Source: Cercis canadensis (taxonomy: Eukaryota; Streptophyta; Magnoliopsida; Fabales; Fabaceae). From it: DNA of 64,000 nucleotides. Positions 35,001 through 47,039 of the stretch are shown here, piece by piece. A program made the translations under genes and the position numbers. The notes beneath the pieces are model-generated. The model saw nothing but the letters and a program-made list of their open reading frames with translations. It did no database searches and was not told the origin of the DNA. Positions within the stretch are counted from its first letter, which is position 1, and each line of letters begins with the position of its first letter. The stretch is from the NCBI GenBank assembly GCA_003255065.1, contig QAOA01002208.1:124391-188390 (forward strand), in the 5' to 3' direction.

Positions 35001-38000
35001 TCTGACAATCATTGCTTTTGTGTTATGTCGTAATAGATTTTAGTGTAGTTAACTAACTGATTTCTGATTGAGTAGTACTGAGATTTTTCTCAAAGCTTGT
35101 TAGTTTTGTGTTTGATCTTAGAGTTGTAGCTTAAAATACGAAGAAAAACAAGATTTCAGTATCAATAAATTTCAGTTTTTGTCCAAAATTAGAAAATGCA
35201 TAAAGTGGATGGTCAGAATGTAAGTATACTATCATTGTGATAATTTGTTTTAGTGTTATCATAAAATGTTATAAAATAAGTGACTTCTTTAAACTATTAA
35301 ACTCCACCATTAAACAAATGAAATATGTATTGCAATTTCAAACAGTATTTGTAAAAATATACCAATTATATTTCTCTTTAATTATTATTATTATTATTTT
35401 GTTTTGCAGGTTAAGGACTTAAAGCGACGATTTGTTGTTTCCACTGCACCTGGTGGGCTTGCAGATTCAGGGAAAGGGAAAGAACCAGCTTCAGGGTTTG
35501 TTATTAGTGCACAAAATATCTGGAAAGACATCATGGAAAATAAGGACCTAAATCTTCCTGCCCATAAGGTGATTTTTCTTTGAGTTACACTTTGAGACCA
35601 TATGCCAGATAAGGTGTTCAGTTATTGTTTCTTTTATATTCTTGGCTGGACAAACATAAAAGTTTCATTTGTTACAGATTTTGGTGGCTAAAATACGCTG
35701 TGAACAGATAAGTAATGAAGTGTATGATACTTTCGAAACAAATGAGGTATATAAACTAAGTGTTTTCATATTGCAGCATCTCTTAATTTGATTTTTCATA
35801 TGTATCCTCTAAATGGCTTCACATTGACAACCCAGGATTGGTGTAACTTATGCAAGAATGCACAGCATGGTTTCGTTCATGATTTTGGGAAGAAAGTTAA
35901 TTCAATTCTCAACGGTTGTCTGTCAAAGTTAGTATTTTCATGTTATGCGTTATCTACATTCTTAGTTTCAAATGTCGTAGTTTCAATTTCGTTAATTTTA
36001 AATTAAGAAAAAGCTATCTTAATAGTCGTAAAATATGCCCACTTTTTAATTTAGTCCCTAGTCTTTTATTTTCACTCTACTGAGTCCCTAAATATTCAAA
36101 TTGTCTCAATGCAAGATCTCTATGAACTTGATTATCAAGCTGTTGATGGGTATTCTGTACAAATGTTAAATATGCAAGAAAAAAATGTTTTGCATGGATA
36201 TTCTGTTTGTGTTAAACCGTGCATGCAGTTCCCAAAAATGACTTGATAATAAGCTAACAAAGGTCTTGCATTGAAATATTTTGAAACTTCAGAGATTTAA
36301 TTGAAAGCATTCAAAGCATAAAGACTATATTAAAAAAAACAAAAGCATACATCTTTCAAAAATCAAAATGTTAGGTTTTTTTTTGTTTTTGTTTTATTTA
36401 AGGTTCAGTTTTTCATTCCATAAACTGAAAGGTTATAGAGTTAACAATTGAAGAATCCAAAATAAGGGTAAACTGAAAGATTATATTTCTTGGATTCTAG
36501 GTATGACGCAGAAGCTTCATATTTTGATGAAGCAATAACAACTGCTAAGCGAAAGGAACTTGTAGATAAATTGTTGGAAGTGAGTTTTTCTTCCATGAAC
36601 CTCGCACAAACCAATATTTTATTACACAACAGGATTGTTAGAAGCTCTTGCTATTTCTTTTTTTTTTCTTTTTTTTTTTTCTTTTTCTCTACATGATGAT
36701 ACAGTGGTTCATAACAAACCCACTTATTTTTTGAACATCTACCACACGAAGTTTGCTTTTAAAATGAGAATTTTTTTCACTTCAGAAATCAGTTTTGCAA
36801 AGATGTCTGTGACTTGATCATTGGTTTTTCAGTAATTCAGCTAAATCTGCTATTCTCCAACCTTATTTCTAATAAAGCGAAAACTCAGTTCAAGTGTTTG
36901 GTTTAATTATGAAAAACTAGATTATTTCAATTGCTAAGACGTCACAAAAGACTGGTGGAAGATCCTTGCTCTTGTGGTTAGATGATTCTGACTTCTATCG
37001 ATGCTGCCTTACTAAGGCAATGTTATTATTTCTATAGAAGACATTATTTTCTGCAAAATTAATTATATTTTTCTCCTCTATATTTGTTAGCTTGTCCAAC
37101 CTGTATATCAAGCTACTTTGAAACACTTAAGGCTGGAACATTTGAAAAAATTCATGGAAGCATTTGATAAGAGTTCAGATGAACAGGACATGTTCGCCAC
37201 GGTTGCTGATGATTGCATCAATGATTGTTTGCTTGCATTTGACAAAGATTGTGAAGGTAATTAATATGACAGTTAGACAGGTCCCTTTCTTTATCACTAG
37301 TGAATCTCTTAGTTCTCTATGGGAATAATGTTTTGCAACGCAAACTGTGTATGTATGATTTTCTTTTGAATTTAAATTTGATCTACTATCTATTTAAAAT
37401 TTATAGACTATATCCCTAAACAGAATAGTGCCACCTAACCAAAGTAACTAAGGTTTTTTACTCACAGTAAATGATTTTAACAATTTTTCTAATACATGGC
37501 ATCACATGATTCAATGATTTTGTTCAACTTTTTTATACTGTCATGGATCAAAATTAAATATTGTTTTATTAAAAATGTAGATTGGTGAATTTAGGCCACA
37601 ATAAATCCCATGGGAGATTAAAACCATGATACTATTTTTTGGGTTTTATTTTCTTTCGTTCGACATATACTTTTTTGACATCATAACTATCATATGTACA
37701 ACTGATGTGTGGTGTATTGGAGGAGCTCAATGAGCGTAGTTAGCTACAGAGTGATGTATGTACAATACAATACACTGATAACTTAACCATGCAGCTTTCA
37801 AAATTGATCTTGCGAACTGGGACACTTTGAAAGCAAAGGCTAAACTTCAGCGCGATATGAATTCATACATTACTCCCAAACGTGAAGACAAAGTGGCCTC
37901 AATGATCAGGCGACTTTATGAGGTATGAAATTTGTTGTTCATTTTAATACAATTAACAAGTCATTGTCTATGAAAGAAATATTTAATATGCTTTAAAATA

Positions 38001-40172
38001 AAATATTTGTAAAGTTATTCCAAGCTACTGAAGATAACTCTTATCTGTGTTGACTAATATAATTTACATTAATATATTGTGTTATAGAATTCTATTTGAT
38101 AAAATATATTAATCAAAGTCCCAGTCATTCACTTACTCAAATCCAATAGTTCTGGGGTAGTGTCAATTATTCATGACTCAATCCATGTCCTAACTTCAAA
38201 TCTAATTAGTCAAGCTTAGCTCATGTCAGCCCAAAAGGGTTCATTTTGTCCATTCATTCAAGCTTAGCTCACTGAGTTTGAAAAGCTCACAAGATGCAAG
38301 TGAAGGAGTATGTTGTAGGAATAGAACTTATGACATCAAATATTCTAATTGCTATATGACCGGAAATGTTCCATTAGATCCGTAGAAACCTTTGCTCTGT
38401 TTTAAATCCCATTTTTATTAATTAGCTTATATCTTTCCATTGGAACTTCAGGTTCCATATATCACACCTAAACCTTTGCAATAGTATTCCATTTTATTAC
38501 AGTTAGAGAAGTATAGCTTTCTGGAGTTTAATAAGCAAGTCATTTAATTACCATAATTATATCCCATTATGTTAAGTTGTCGTTTTAGATTTGCTATATA
38601 CTGCTGAAAATAAGTTTGCCATCGATTTTTTGAGCAAAACCCCATCTAGAGTCTAGTTGAAGATGTTGGACTGGGACTTATTGTATTTATTTTGCCTTCT
38701 AGCCGTCTAGGTGCACTAATCAAACTAGGTTTCCCTTTTCTACCTCACTATTTTTATTCGTGTGATAAAGTCTTTTTCTTTTCAATAGTTGCACTAAAAC
38801 TTTTTAGGTTATCGGTATGAGTCTAGACATCAACTCATAATCCTCTAGACTTTTTTTTAATGTGCATTTGTTGTTATTGGTATATAATGTGAAATTTCGT
38901 AAGAGCAATTTTATAATTACCAATTGTTAAAATTACTTTTATTCTACCAAATATTTTGAACACCAATCCACCCTTACATTAGTAATTATCATGAGTGCAA
39001 ATCAAAAGCCCTAAAAAGAAATATTTATGATTGTCCCTTGCGAATTAGTCTTCTGATTTTGTTTTCTCTGTCTGTAGCCGAAATTGAAACAAGAATTGTC
39101 AGACTCTGTGGGATTTCTTTTGTGTGAAGAAACAGATCCAAGTTGGTCCAAAATAAGAATGCGTCTCAAAAGCATGATGAAATCAACAATGTATAAACTT
39201 GATGTTACATTATCAGAGTTTGGTGTTGATGAAGAAGGCAAGAAAGAAAAAATTGAGAGTCTAGAGAGATATGCGAAAGATGTCGTAGAAGCAAAGGCCC
39301 GAGAAGAATCTGGTAGGGCCAAAGAGCATATGATGAGAAAGTAAGTTGCATCTAATCATGGAATTTGAATTTGATCCTATTCTTTGAAAACTTATACAAA
39401 TTTGGTTTATATTTGACGGAAAACAGATTTCTCAAACTCTTCAAGAATGATCGTGATTGGAAGAGCAAAGAAGATATTGAAGCATCTGCCAAGGCTGCTA
39501 TATACACTGTATGTTATCATAACTGATTGTGCAGAATTGTGAATTGCATCCCGCAATCACAATTATTGCTTCAATAACAATGACATGGTTTTGACAATTT
39601 GTCTACTACCCTATTTTCTCAAAATTTCAATCAAATGACAATTTTTCTTTTCTAGTAATTGTAACAATGGCAGGGAGACACTATAATACAACTAGCTAGT
39701 ACTAATTTTACAATGCTTCTAACAAATTTTGATCTTTTAATTTTTTATTAAAATTTCTCCAGCCCTTGGATGTTCTAGCTGGCTTGGCAGCAATCCGTTT
39801 GGAAGCTGGTGATACCGATAATATTCGTCATATATTGTATTCTGCTTTGATGGCTTCAGACCCCAACACATTGAATCAACTGGCTTCTCATTCTTGGCCA
39901 CAGGTGATATTGCCTTTTTCTTTTTCTTTTTTCTTTTTTTTTTTTTTGGGTGTTTGGGGGGTGGAATATTATTGCTAGCTAGTTGAATGGGTTATTCTTA
40001 TACAGAAATAATATTATCTAGAAATTAATTACCCCCACAATTCTGGTGGTACTTTGGGATGACAATTTGATCTATACCTGATGGGCCTTGCAATTTTTAC
40101 CCTGTCAGGTACGGTTATGAGATAGAAGAATTAGGTATGGGGATGTAGATGGATATTTAAAGGGGTACCACA

Positions 40173-40214
<42 letters not shown>

Positions 40215-41702
40215 GTCAAATCAAAGAGTAACATTAACCCGTGCTTATTACATATTTTAATTGTTTGGAGGCTCTTATCATTGTTTGAGAATAATTTTGT
40301 TTGAGTATTATTTATCTTATTATTGTTGCTTGAGAACATCTTGAATCCTTGATGATATTGTTTGAGGATTATTTATATTCTCTTGTTGGATTAAACTTGG
40401 ATTTTAATAGAAAAATTATGATTAAGGGATTAGACTTGTGAATTATCTTAATTTAAACCTAAACATGACTGTATACGGGTAGATGCGATGGGGTATGGGC
40501 CAATGGGCATTCAACAGAGACGAGGATGAAGCTCTTAATAAACCCCCATTCGGAAATGGGGGCAGGGATGGAGATAAGGTTTGTACATCAGGGCAGGAAT
40601 GGGGAGTGAGAGCCTGGCCCATCACCGTCTCATTGCCATCCCTAGTTGTACTAGAGCTGAAAGAGTGTTGTTCTTTTACGTGCCCTTGTTGCCATTACTG
40701 TTAACCTTAATACATTGATTTTTTTGTTATGCATTGTAGGTTCCATCCTCCAAAACATTGATAACACCTATTCAGTGCAAACAGTTGTGGCAAGAGTACT
40801 TGGTTGGGGCACAAGATGCTGCCAACAAGGCTCTTACGAATATTGTGGTACCATTTGCCCACCTATTTTTTTTGCTGAGAATTTTTTTTCTTGAGAAATC
40901 CTTATGAGAACTAATTAGATATTTATTATTCTTGCTTGTAGACCAATATTTTGATATTATTTTTAAAAGTAGCCTTGTAGGTTAATCAAAAATTAATTTA
41001 TGAAAAAACAACCTCATTAGATATTCAAACTTAATAATATTTCAGTCTTCTCAAAATTAAAATAAGGATAATCGGGTGAAAGTTGAGTTTAAAAGAAAAA
41101 ATAATAAAATATTGAGATATAATGCAGTTGAGAATTGTAGAAAGATCACGTGATGTGGTCTAATAGTAAAGAGTCTGGGTAATTTGTAGGAAGTTTCGTC
41201 ATGTAACCAAAAAATCAATTGAGAATTGTAATAGATAAATTAAATTAATTAAAAAGAAAGAAGATCGTACTATTTGAGGACGCACAATGTGAACTGTACA
41301 TGAGAAAGTGTAAGTAAATCTAATTAAGCTTGAAATTGTACCAATTTTCGAGTGTGTTACAATGTAAATAGCTTACATGGCAGTAGAACATTTTTTTTTG
41401 TAGGAAAAGTATATAAGGAGCTAAAAGTCTCACATATGTAACTAACCAAGAAACTCTGTGCTTTGAATTTTCGCTCATGATATGGTTACTGCAGTTATAT
41501 ATAATATATAATATGTGGTTACAGTACAGAATGCTGTTCCATTAGTTTTTCTTTCAGTTATTTTCTCGTTTGTTATAATTATTTTATTGATTTATTGCAG
41601 AAGAATAGACCTCGTTGGATACAATTCGTGTTGGACTTGCTCAAATCTATTCCATTGGAAGCATTTTATTGGGTCGGGAAAAAGTTGCTCACAAAAAGAT
41701 AA
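31429..41702 (+). CDS. RHD3-like (atlastin/Sey1-type) dynamin-family GTPase, 23 exons, lacks membrane hairpin
   Basis: RHD3 proteins are ER GTPases that fuse ER tubules. Coding exons run: 31429-31473, 31981-32025, 32301-32316, 32563-32712, 32810-32876, 32953-33055, 33734-33804, 33949-34015, 34182-34250, 34331-34378, 34481-34543, 34660-34716, 35410-35568, 35678-35746, 35836-35927, 36501-36579, 37091-37256, 37795-37922, 39078-39340, 39427-39508, 39763-39903, 40740-40847, 41601-41702. Phases agree and give about 729 residues. Visible motifs: G1 GPQSSGKST, G2 SQTTQGIW, G3 [12 protein letters not shown]4 VVRDKT, then the helical middle domain ([16 protein letters not shown]). The protein ends [20 protein letters not shown]... 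then KKLLTKR-stop, where known RHD3 proteins enter two membrane helices and an amphipathic tail, so these are missing. The start codon was not found: the first ATG (31328) is followed by a stop unless spliced. Intron 5 needs a GC donor (32877). The frame is otherwise open. Confidence 0.85.
33355..33373 (+). repeat. (CA)n microsatellite in an intron
   Basis: A short ACACAC run in intron 6 of the RHD3-like gene. Confidence 0.8.
34711..35113 (+). repeat. 201-bp sequence present twice around N 34912
   Basis: 34711-34911 and 34913-35113 are identical but for about one base (CCATATATG against CCATACATG). The repeat starts with the last six bases of exon 12 (ATGAAG) and its donor, so a second, useless donor is created in the intron. 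The position at an N suggests an unmerged overlap. Confidence 0.85.
40054..40644. mobile_element. Non-autonomous hAT-like element in intron 21 of the RHD3-like gene
   Basis: The left end TTGGGATGACAATTTG and the inverted right end TAGGGATGGCAATGAG form a short imperfect terminal inverted repeat of hAT type. GTGGTACT (40046-40053) and GTTGTACT (40645-40652) are an 8-bp target duplication with one mismatch. The matching intron of the upstream copy (near 28045-28050) reads straight through without the insert, giving an empty site. The 591-bp element holds a long (TA)n tract and no transposase. Confidence 0.8.
40176..40212. repeat. (TA)n microsatellite
   Basis: An uninterrupted TA run of about 18 units inside the hAT-like element. 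Confidence 0.95.
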
Positions 41703-42651
41703 TTGCTTTTCATTATCCTGTGTTTTCCCACCAATATGGCTTTCTCCAGAACAATGGCTTGCATGTCACTCCTTAATTGTTCTTCGCTTTAACTGTCGAT
41801 TGTGAAAATAAATGAATGAAGTGAGATACAATTACACGTCAGATGTAAGATAAGAATTTTATCTTGTTTGCAGTGTGGATTTTACTATGTATGAAATTTG
41901 GAGATGTAAAATTACACCAATATCGTTTTCTCTATAGAAAACAGTTTTTATAGAATATAATGGCCTTTTCGTTTTGAGGTTGCCTGATCACTCATCCAGA
42001 TTTCAATAATGTAGTGGTTAATGCCAGGAAAAATAAAGTTATGTTCCAAAGTGTCTTCTTTGTGTTAAAAATGAATCAATATCCTTTAACCCCATAAAGT
42101 TTGGCAACATTTTTGAAAGGAAGGAGAAAATCAACCCCTTGAGCAATTCACTATCTTCATAAGATTTCCTAAGTATTTGCAAGCCATTTACACTAAAAGT
42201 GATACCGTAGGTACACATTCTTTTTGTTGGATGGAGCACTTACCACTAGGCCAAAAGCTGTAGGTATTAGTCAAGGCGTAACTCTTTCTACTTAACCATA
42301 ACAGCCCAAGGGCCAAGTGTTGACTGTGACTTGGCCACCACCTGGGCCTCTGCCACGGGACAATTGCTGCCAAAACCCAGCCAACACTTTTCACAGAGGA
42401 TTCCTCACCTCTAACCTAGAATCTCAAGTTATACTTCACCCTCTCTTGACTCTAATTAGACCCTTATGGATTTGATACCCTAATACAAGAATTACAAAAC
42501 CAGAAAAACTTTGACTCAGAGTTAATTGAACAATTGAAGAACAAAACTCGAGCAATTCTCTAGGAAAAAGCTTGAACAATTGAGAACTCACACACAAGGA
42601 TTTGAGAGGAGGCTCTTCGTGTCCTTGGTCTCTTAGAGACCCTCTATTTAT
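41703..42651. other. 3' flank of RHD3-like gene and spacer of unknown origin
   Basis: 41703-42180 is the paralogous 3' flank: TCCTTAATTGTTCTTC, GTGGATTTTACTATGTATGA and other words also follow the upstream copy at 29290-29640, so the duplication extends past the stop codon. AATAAATGAATGAA near 41808 may hold the poly(A) signal. 42190-42651 is unlike either flank and looks repeat-derived (for example GGCCAAAAGCTGTAGG), but I cannot assign it. Confidence 0.5.
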
Positions 42652-42842
42652 TGATAGATCATCTCCATAACTAACCCTATCTAGGGTTTCTATATAAAGT
42701 TTAAATTTTAAATTATTGTTACATAGAGCTAAGAGCTTATCTCTTTATTCTTTAAATATTTTGAATACTTTTGTAACCTATATATACACATCAATACAAG
42801 GAAAAACATATATTTCCCTTCTATTCGATTATCTTATTTCTA
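42652..42842 (+). repeat. Left LTR of the copia element
   Basis: Begins TGATAGATCATCTCC; matches 46849-47039 with about 11 differences. It contains GTTTCTATATAAAG and CCTATATATACAC TATA-like words. Confidence 0.88.
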
Positions 42843-42844
42843 TA

Positions 42845-42856
42845 TGGTATCAGAGC
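42845..42856 (+). other. Primer binding site of the copia element
   Basis: TGGTATCAGAGC lies just inside the left LTR. It is the standard plant primer binding site complementary to the 3' end of initiator methionine tRNA. Confidence 0.9.
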
Positions 42857-42882
42857 TAATTGCTCAACAACAAATTTTTTCC

Positions 42883-43575
42883 TATGGCCTCAAACTCACA
42901 CTCATCCTCTTCCCTCCCCTCAACTACTATTGCTTCCACCCTTCATCAACCGGCATCCTTGCTGATTTCCTTCACCTCCTCCCATTTTCCGATCAAACTT
43001 AACCAAACCAACTATTCTTCTTGGCGTACTCTAGTAGATGCCCCATTCCAAGCCTGTGAACTCATGCCCTTCTTAGACGGCTCCAACCCATGCCCTTCAC
43101 CCACCATTAATGCCAATGGGACTACTATTCCCAACCCATCCTTCACCTTATGGACCCGTCAAGATAAATTTCTTCTTCATGCTATCACCATCTCTCTTGA
43201 ACCAGATGTTCTCAACCTTCTTATCAAACCCTCTATAGCTAAAGAGGCTTGGGATCATCTTAAAACACTCTTTGCTAACCAATCTTTATCCCGGCTTATG
43301 TCTCTCAAAGCCAAGCTTTCCACCCTCACTCGTGGCTCTTAATCTGTCATTTCCTATCTTTAGCAGATGAAAAATATTGCTGAAGAAATTGCTCTTTTTT
43401 CTCATCCTGTTGATGACCTTGACCTTGTCATTTATGCTCTAAATGGTCTTGGCTCTGACTTTAAAGAAATCACAGGCCCTCTTAGAGCCCATGACACCCC
43501 TGTTACATTTCCTGAACTCAAGGAAAAATTAGTCCCCATATCCCTCACTCAATCCGCGGCCATGGCTCCTTGACA
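42883..43575 (+). pseudogene. Copia gag (UBN2-type) fragments
   Basis: The frame from an ATG at about 42884 reads MASNSHSSSSLPSTTIAS, then PIKLNQTNYSSWRTLVDAPF and FLDGSNPCPSP, which is the start of copia gag polyproteins ('P.KL...NY..W......L....L..FLDG'). It stops at about 43341 and resumes at 43367 (MKNIAEEIALFSHPVDDLDL, VIYALNGLGSDFKEI). The zinc knuckle expected after this is deleted. Confidence 0.8.
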
Positions 43576-43648
43576 CAGGCACCTCCCACCATTCACCACT
43601 GATTCAACATCCCTTTATAACAAATAGGACAATCAGGGACATGACACC

Positions 43649-44460
43649 ATGATGGTTGGCAATAGTACAGGTTTGCCCATTACTCACCTTGGCTTTTGTA
43701 CCTTAACTACTGCCTTCACTTCCTGTCATCTTTCCAATGTTCACTGTGTTCCCCAAATGAAACAAAATCTCATATCCATTTCCCAATTTTGTCATCAAAA
43801 TCATGTTTTTACTGAATTCTCACCTATTTTTTTTTTTCTGTGAAAGATCTCACTACGGGGACATCCTTTTTTCGCATCCCGAGTAAGAATCACACCTATC
43901 CCATGCTAGTGCTTGCCATTCCGCCTTAAGTCCATCATGTTCAACGCCTACCTCCCTCTCTTTGGTGCGGTTGGGTCATCCTCACTCACGCACCTTCAAC
44001 CACCTTGCAACCCACAATAATCTTTCAATAAAGCAAGACGCTATTGATTGTCCAACTTGCTCCTATCACAAGAGTCATCGTCTCCCATTCTTCAATTCCA
44101 ATCTCAAGTCTTCCAAGTCTCTTAAGAATGTTTTTGCTAACGTTTGGGGTCCCTCACCTTACATTGCCATTGATGGTTTCAAGTATTATATAATTTTCGT
44201 AAATAATTTCATTGGGTATTCTTGGATGTGTTTACTTAAACAAAACTCTGATGTACTCCTAGTCTATGAAATTCAAAAGTCTAGTTGAATCTTATTTCAA
44301 GCATTCTATTATTTCTTTTCATTTTGATAATAGAGGTGAATTCCTAAAATTAAAACCCTTCCTTGACCAACATGGATTTCTTTTTTCACTGCCCCACCTT
44401 ATACTCCTAAACGTAATGGCCTCACAAAAAGAAAGCATCGACACATTGTAGAAACTGGTT
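43649..44460 (+). pseudogene. Copia GAG-pre-integrase and integrase fragments
   Basis: Pieces seen: VHCVPQMKQNLISISQFC (the segment after the protease), then RLGHPHSRTFNHLATHN with CPTCSYHKSHRLPF (the HHCC zinc region), then DVWGP-like ANVWGPSPYIAIDGFKYY and FVNNFIGYSWMCLLKQNSD. The first catalytic Asp region is altered (IIFVNNF instead of the usual VDD). Further integrase text continues with stops to 44760. Confidence 0.75.
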
Positions 44461-44783
44461 TTTCTCTCATGCACTATGAAAATTTACCCCTCACTTTTTG
44501 TTCTTATGGGTTTCTCACAGCCATATATCTCATCAATCGTTTACCCACACTTGTCCTCCAAGTGTCCAATCTGTACACAGCCTTATTTAACCAAACACCA
44601 AATTACTCCAACTTAAAAGAGTTTGGCTGCCTATGCTATCCTTGATTATGCCCTTATTCCAAACACAAACTCAATCCTAGATCAACTCAATGTCTTATTT
44701 TAGGCTATTCTCCAACTAATCATGCCTTTATTTGTTATGATTTCATTAACAAAAAATTATAATTATCAAGACATGTAAAGTTT

Positions 44784-45470
44784 GTGGAGTCTAACTATCT
44801 ATTTATTTCTTCAAATCAGTCAAACATACAGTCCATTTCCTCTCCACCACTTGAAACAATTCCAATAACCTATTATTATCCTAATCCACCATCCCCCTCT
44901 CTCCCCTCACCTCAAAACTTTTCTTTTTCTCTCTCCCCAAGTTTATCTAAATCAATGTCACCTTTATCCTCTCCTATTCAATCCCATTCAATCTCCACCT
45001 GCAAAGACTCCTTATCAAACACTACCTTCTCCCTCTCACCGAATACACACTTTCACTCCTCCACTCTCCCACTTTCTTCCTATTCTTCTTCCCAACCAAT
45101 TAATGACTCTACTTCCTCTCAACCTCTCTCACCCACTTTATCCAATCTCCCTTCTTTACCCACCAATTAAAATTTAAATAATTTCCCTCACTCTCTCCTC
45201 CCTCATTACAACCAAATCCCACTCTTCCTCATTACCCAATGCATCTTCAACCCAATCTAATCCTAACCCTTTGTCCCATAAGCCTTCTCTTTCATCTTCC
45301 CCATTCGTCAAACCTCTTCCCCCTGCCAAAAAAAAAAAATTATCACTCATTCACAAAAAAAAATATTTTAAAACTCAAATTCTTTTTTCACTTTTCAAGC
45401 CACAAAATATCCCATCTCCTGTCTTCTGGAACCGACTTGTCTTTCTCAGGCCTTAACCTCTCCTGATTAG
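44784..45470 (+). pseudogene. Copia linker between integrase and reverse transcriptase, Ser/Pro-rich
   Basis: A Ser/Pro/Leu-rich stretch (SSPPLETIPITYYYPNPPSP and similar) fills the usual low-complexity linker. It is open for 128 codons and then breaks. No separate function is suggested. Confidence 0.6.
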
Positions 45471-45539
45471 TGCAATGTCATGTCTATTGAATTTGATGCA
45501 TTCCTCCTAAATGGTACATGGTCTCTGGTTTCCCCTCCC

Positions 45540-46380
45540 TCTCATGCCAGCATCATAGGCTGCAAGTAGGTCTACCGAGTGAAACGAAAGCCAGATGGCT
45601 CCATTGAAAAGTACAAAGCATGCTTAGTGGCCAAGGGCTACTCTCAATACCTAGGCCTAGATTACAAAGAGACTTTCAATCCAGTTGTCAAACCACAGAC
45701 TATCAAATTTGTGCTTTCTATTGATCTCCGTAACTAGTGGACTCTAAAACATATGGATGTGAACAATGTGTTTCTTCAAAGAACACTCCAAGAAGAGATC
45801 TACATGGCTCAACCACTAGGTCACACAGATCCCACACTCCCCTCTCATGTGTGTAAGTTGCACAAGGCCATCTGTAGCCTCAAACAAGTACCTCAAGCCT
45901 GGTATCATGAATTGGCTTGTTTTCTTCTCACTTCTGGTTTTGTCAACTCTCTCTCGGATGAATCTCTCTTTATTTACAATAAATTGGGTATCAAGGTTTA
46001 CTTTCTCATTTATGTGGATGATCTCTTGCTTACCGATAATAATGCTGAATTTTTATCTTCATTTTGCAAGCACCTTGCATCTCATTTTTCTCTTAAAGAT
46101 CTTGGTTCCCCCGTCATATATTTTGGGTGTCAAGTTTCTTCCCTAATCAAATGGTCTTTCTCTCCCAACATAGAGTACCAAAGTCTAATTGGGGCTCTCC
46201 AATATCATTCTTTAACTTCTCCTGACATTGGTTTTACAGTGAACAAGTTGTCCCAATTTATGCACAAACCCATTGTCACTCATCTCTCTCCTTTGAAGAT
46301 AGTATTACAATACCTCAAATCCACTATCAACTATGGTCTTCATCTCAAAGGTAACTGCCCCTTGCACCTATTTGCCTACT
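45540..46380 (+). pseudogene. Copia reverse transcriptase fragment
   Basis: Readable from about 45550 (GCKWVYRVKRKPDGS-like, with a stop), through MDVNNVFLQRTLQEEIYMAQ, CKLHKAICSLKQVPQAWYHE and FLIYVDDLLLTDN to LKDLGSPVIYFGCQVSS. The active-site YVDD is present. After GCQVSS a stretch is missing before EYQSLIGALQYHSLTSPDI, so the connection has an internal deletion. Stops occur near 45735 and 46380. Confidence 0.85.
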
Positions 46381-46848
46381 AGGATGCCGACTGGGCTTGT
46401 AATCCTACTGATCGCACCTCTACTTCAGCTCATATTTTCTTCCTGGGCAATAATGGTCTCTCTTGGTCTTCAAAAAAACAACGTAGTGTGACTCGCTCCA
46501 GTACCGAAGTTGAGTATTGTTCAATGGCTTCTACCACTACTGAACTTGCTTGGCTTACAAATCTTCTCAAAGAGCTCGGCATCACTCTTCAGGACACACC
46601 CATAATATATTGTGACAATATTGGCACCACTTAATTGTGCACCAATCTTGTGTTCCACTCACGAATGAAGCACATTGCACTAAATTATCAATTTGTTAGG
46701 GAAAAGGTTCAAGCCCAAGAACTGTGTTTTTCTCATGTCTCAACCAATAATCAACTTGCAGATATTCTTACTAAACCACTGCCTTATCGACTTTCAGTCA
46801 ACTTAGATCCAAGATTGACATTCTTGCGATCTGCCATCTTGGGGGGCG
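46381..46848 (+). pseudogene. Copia RNase H fragment and polypurine tract
   Basis: Reads [39 protein letters not shown], a stop after CDNIGTT, then [19 protein letters not shown] and [14 protein letters not shown], the classic copia RNase H ending. A G run (46841-46846) directly before the right LTR is the polypurine tract. Confidence 0.85.
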
Positions 46849-47039
46849 TGATAGAGCATCTCCATAATTAATCCTATCTAGGGTTTCTGTATAAAGTTTA
46901 AATTTTAAATTATTGTTAGATAGAGCTAAGATCTTATTTCTTTATTCTTTAAATATTTTGAATACTTTTGTAACCTATATATACACATCAATACAAGGAG
47001 AAACATATCTTTCCCTTCCATTCGATTATCTTATTTCTG
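46849..47039 (+). repeat. Right LTR of the copia element
   Basis: Begins TGATAGAGCATCTCC and ends at TTATTTCTGT, matching the left LTR. It is followed at once by AATATCACGTAAAAGACC, which matches the NAC-region paralog near 57613. Confidence 0.88.

Larger units (their letters stand above)
42652..47039 (+). mobile_element. Ty1/copia retrotransposon, degenerate, with both LTRs
   Basis: Two short LTRs (about 190 bp each) flank a gag-pol region read on the + strand. The order gag, integrase, reverse transcriptase, RNase H is that of Ty1/copia. Many stops, frameshifts and deletions show it is dead. The LTRs differ at roughly 11 of 190 positions by my count. No target duplication was found: TTTAT precedes the left LTR and AATAT follows the right one. 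The right flank is the start of the NAC-region duplication, whereas the left flank is unrelated, so a rearrangement may have happened here. Confidence 0.9.

Noticed and set aside
45239..45466. Overlapping frames in the copia linker
   Set aside because: Ser/Pro/Lys-rich low-complexity text inside a dead retrotransposon.
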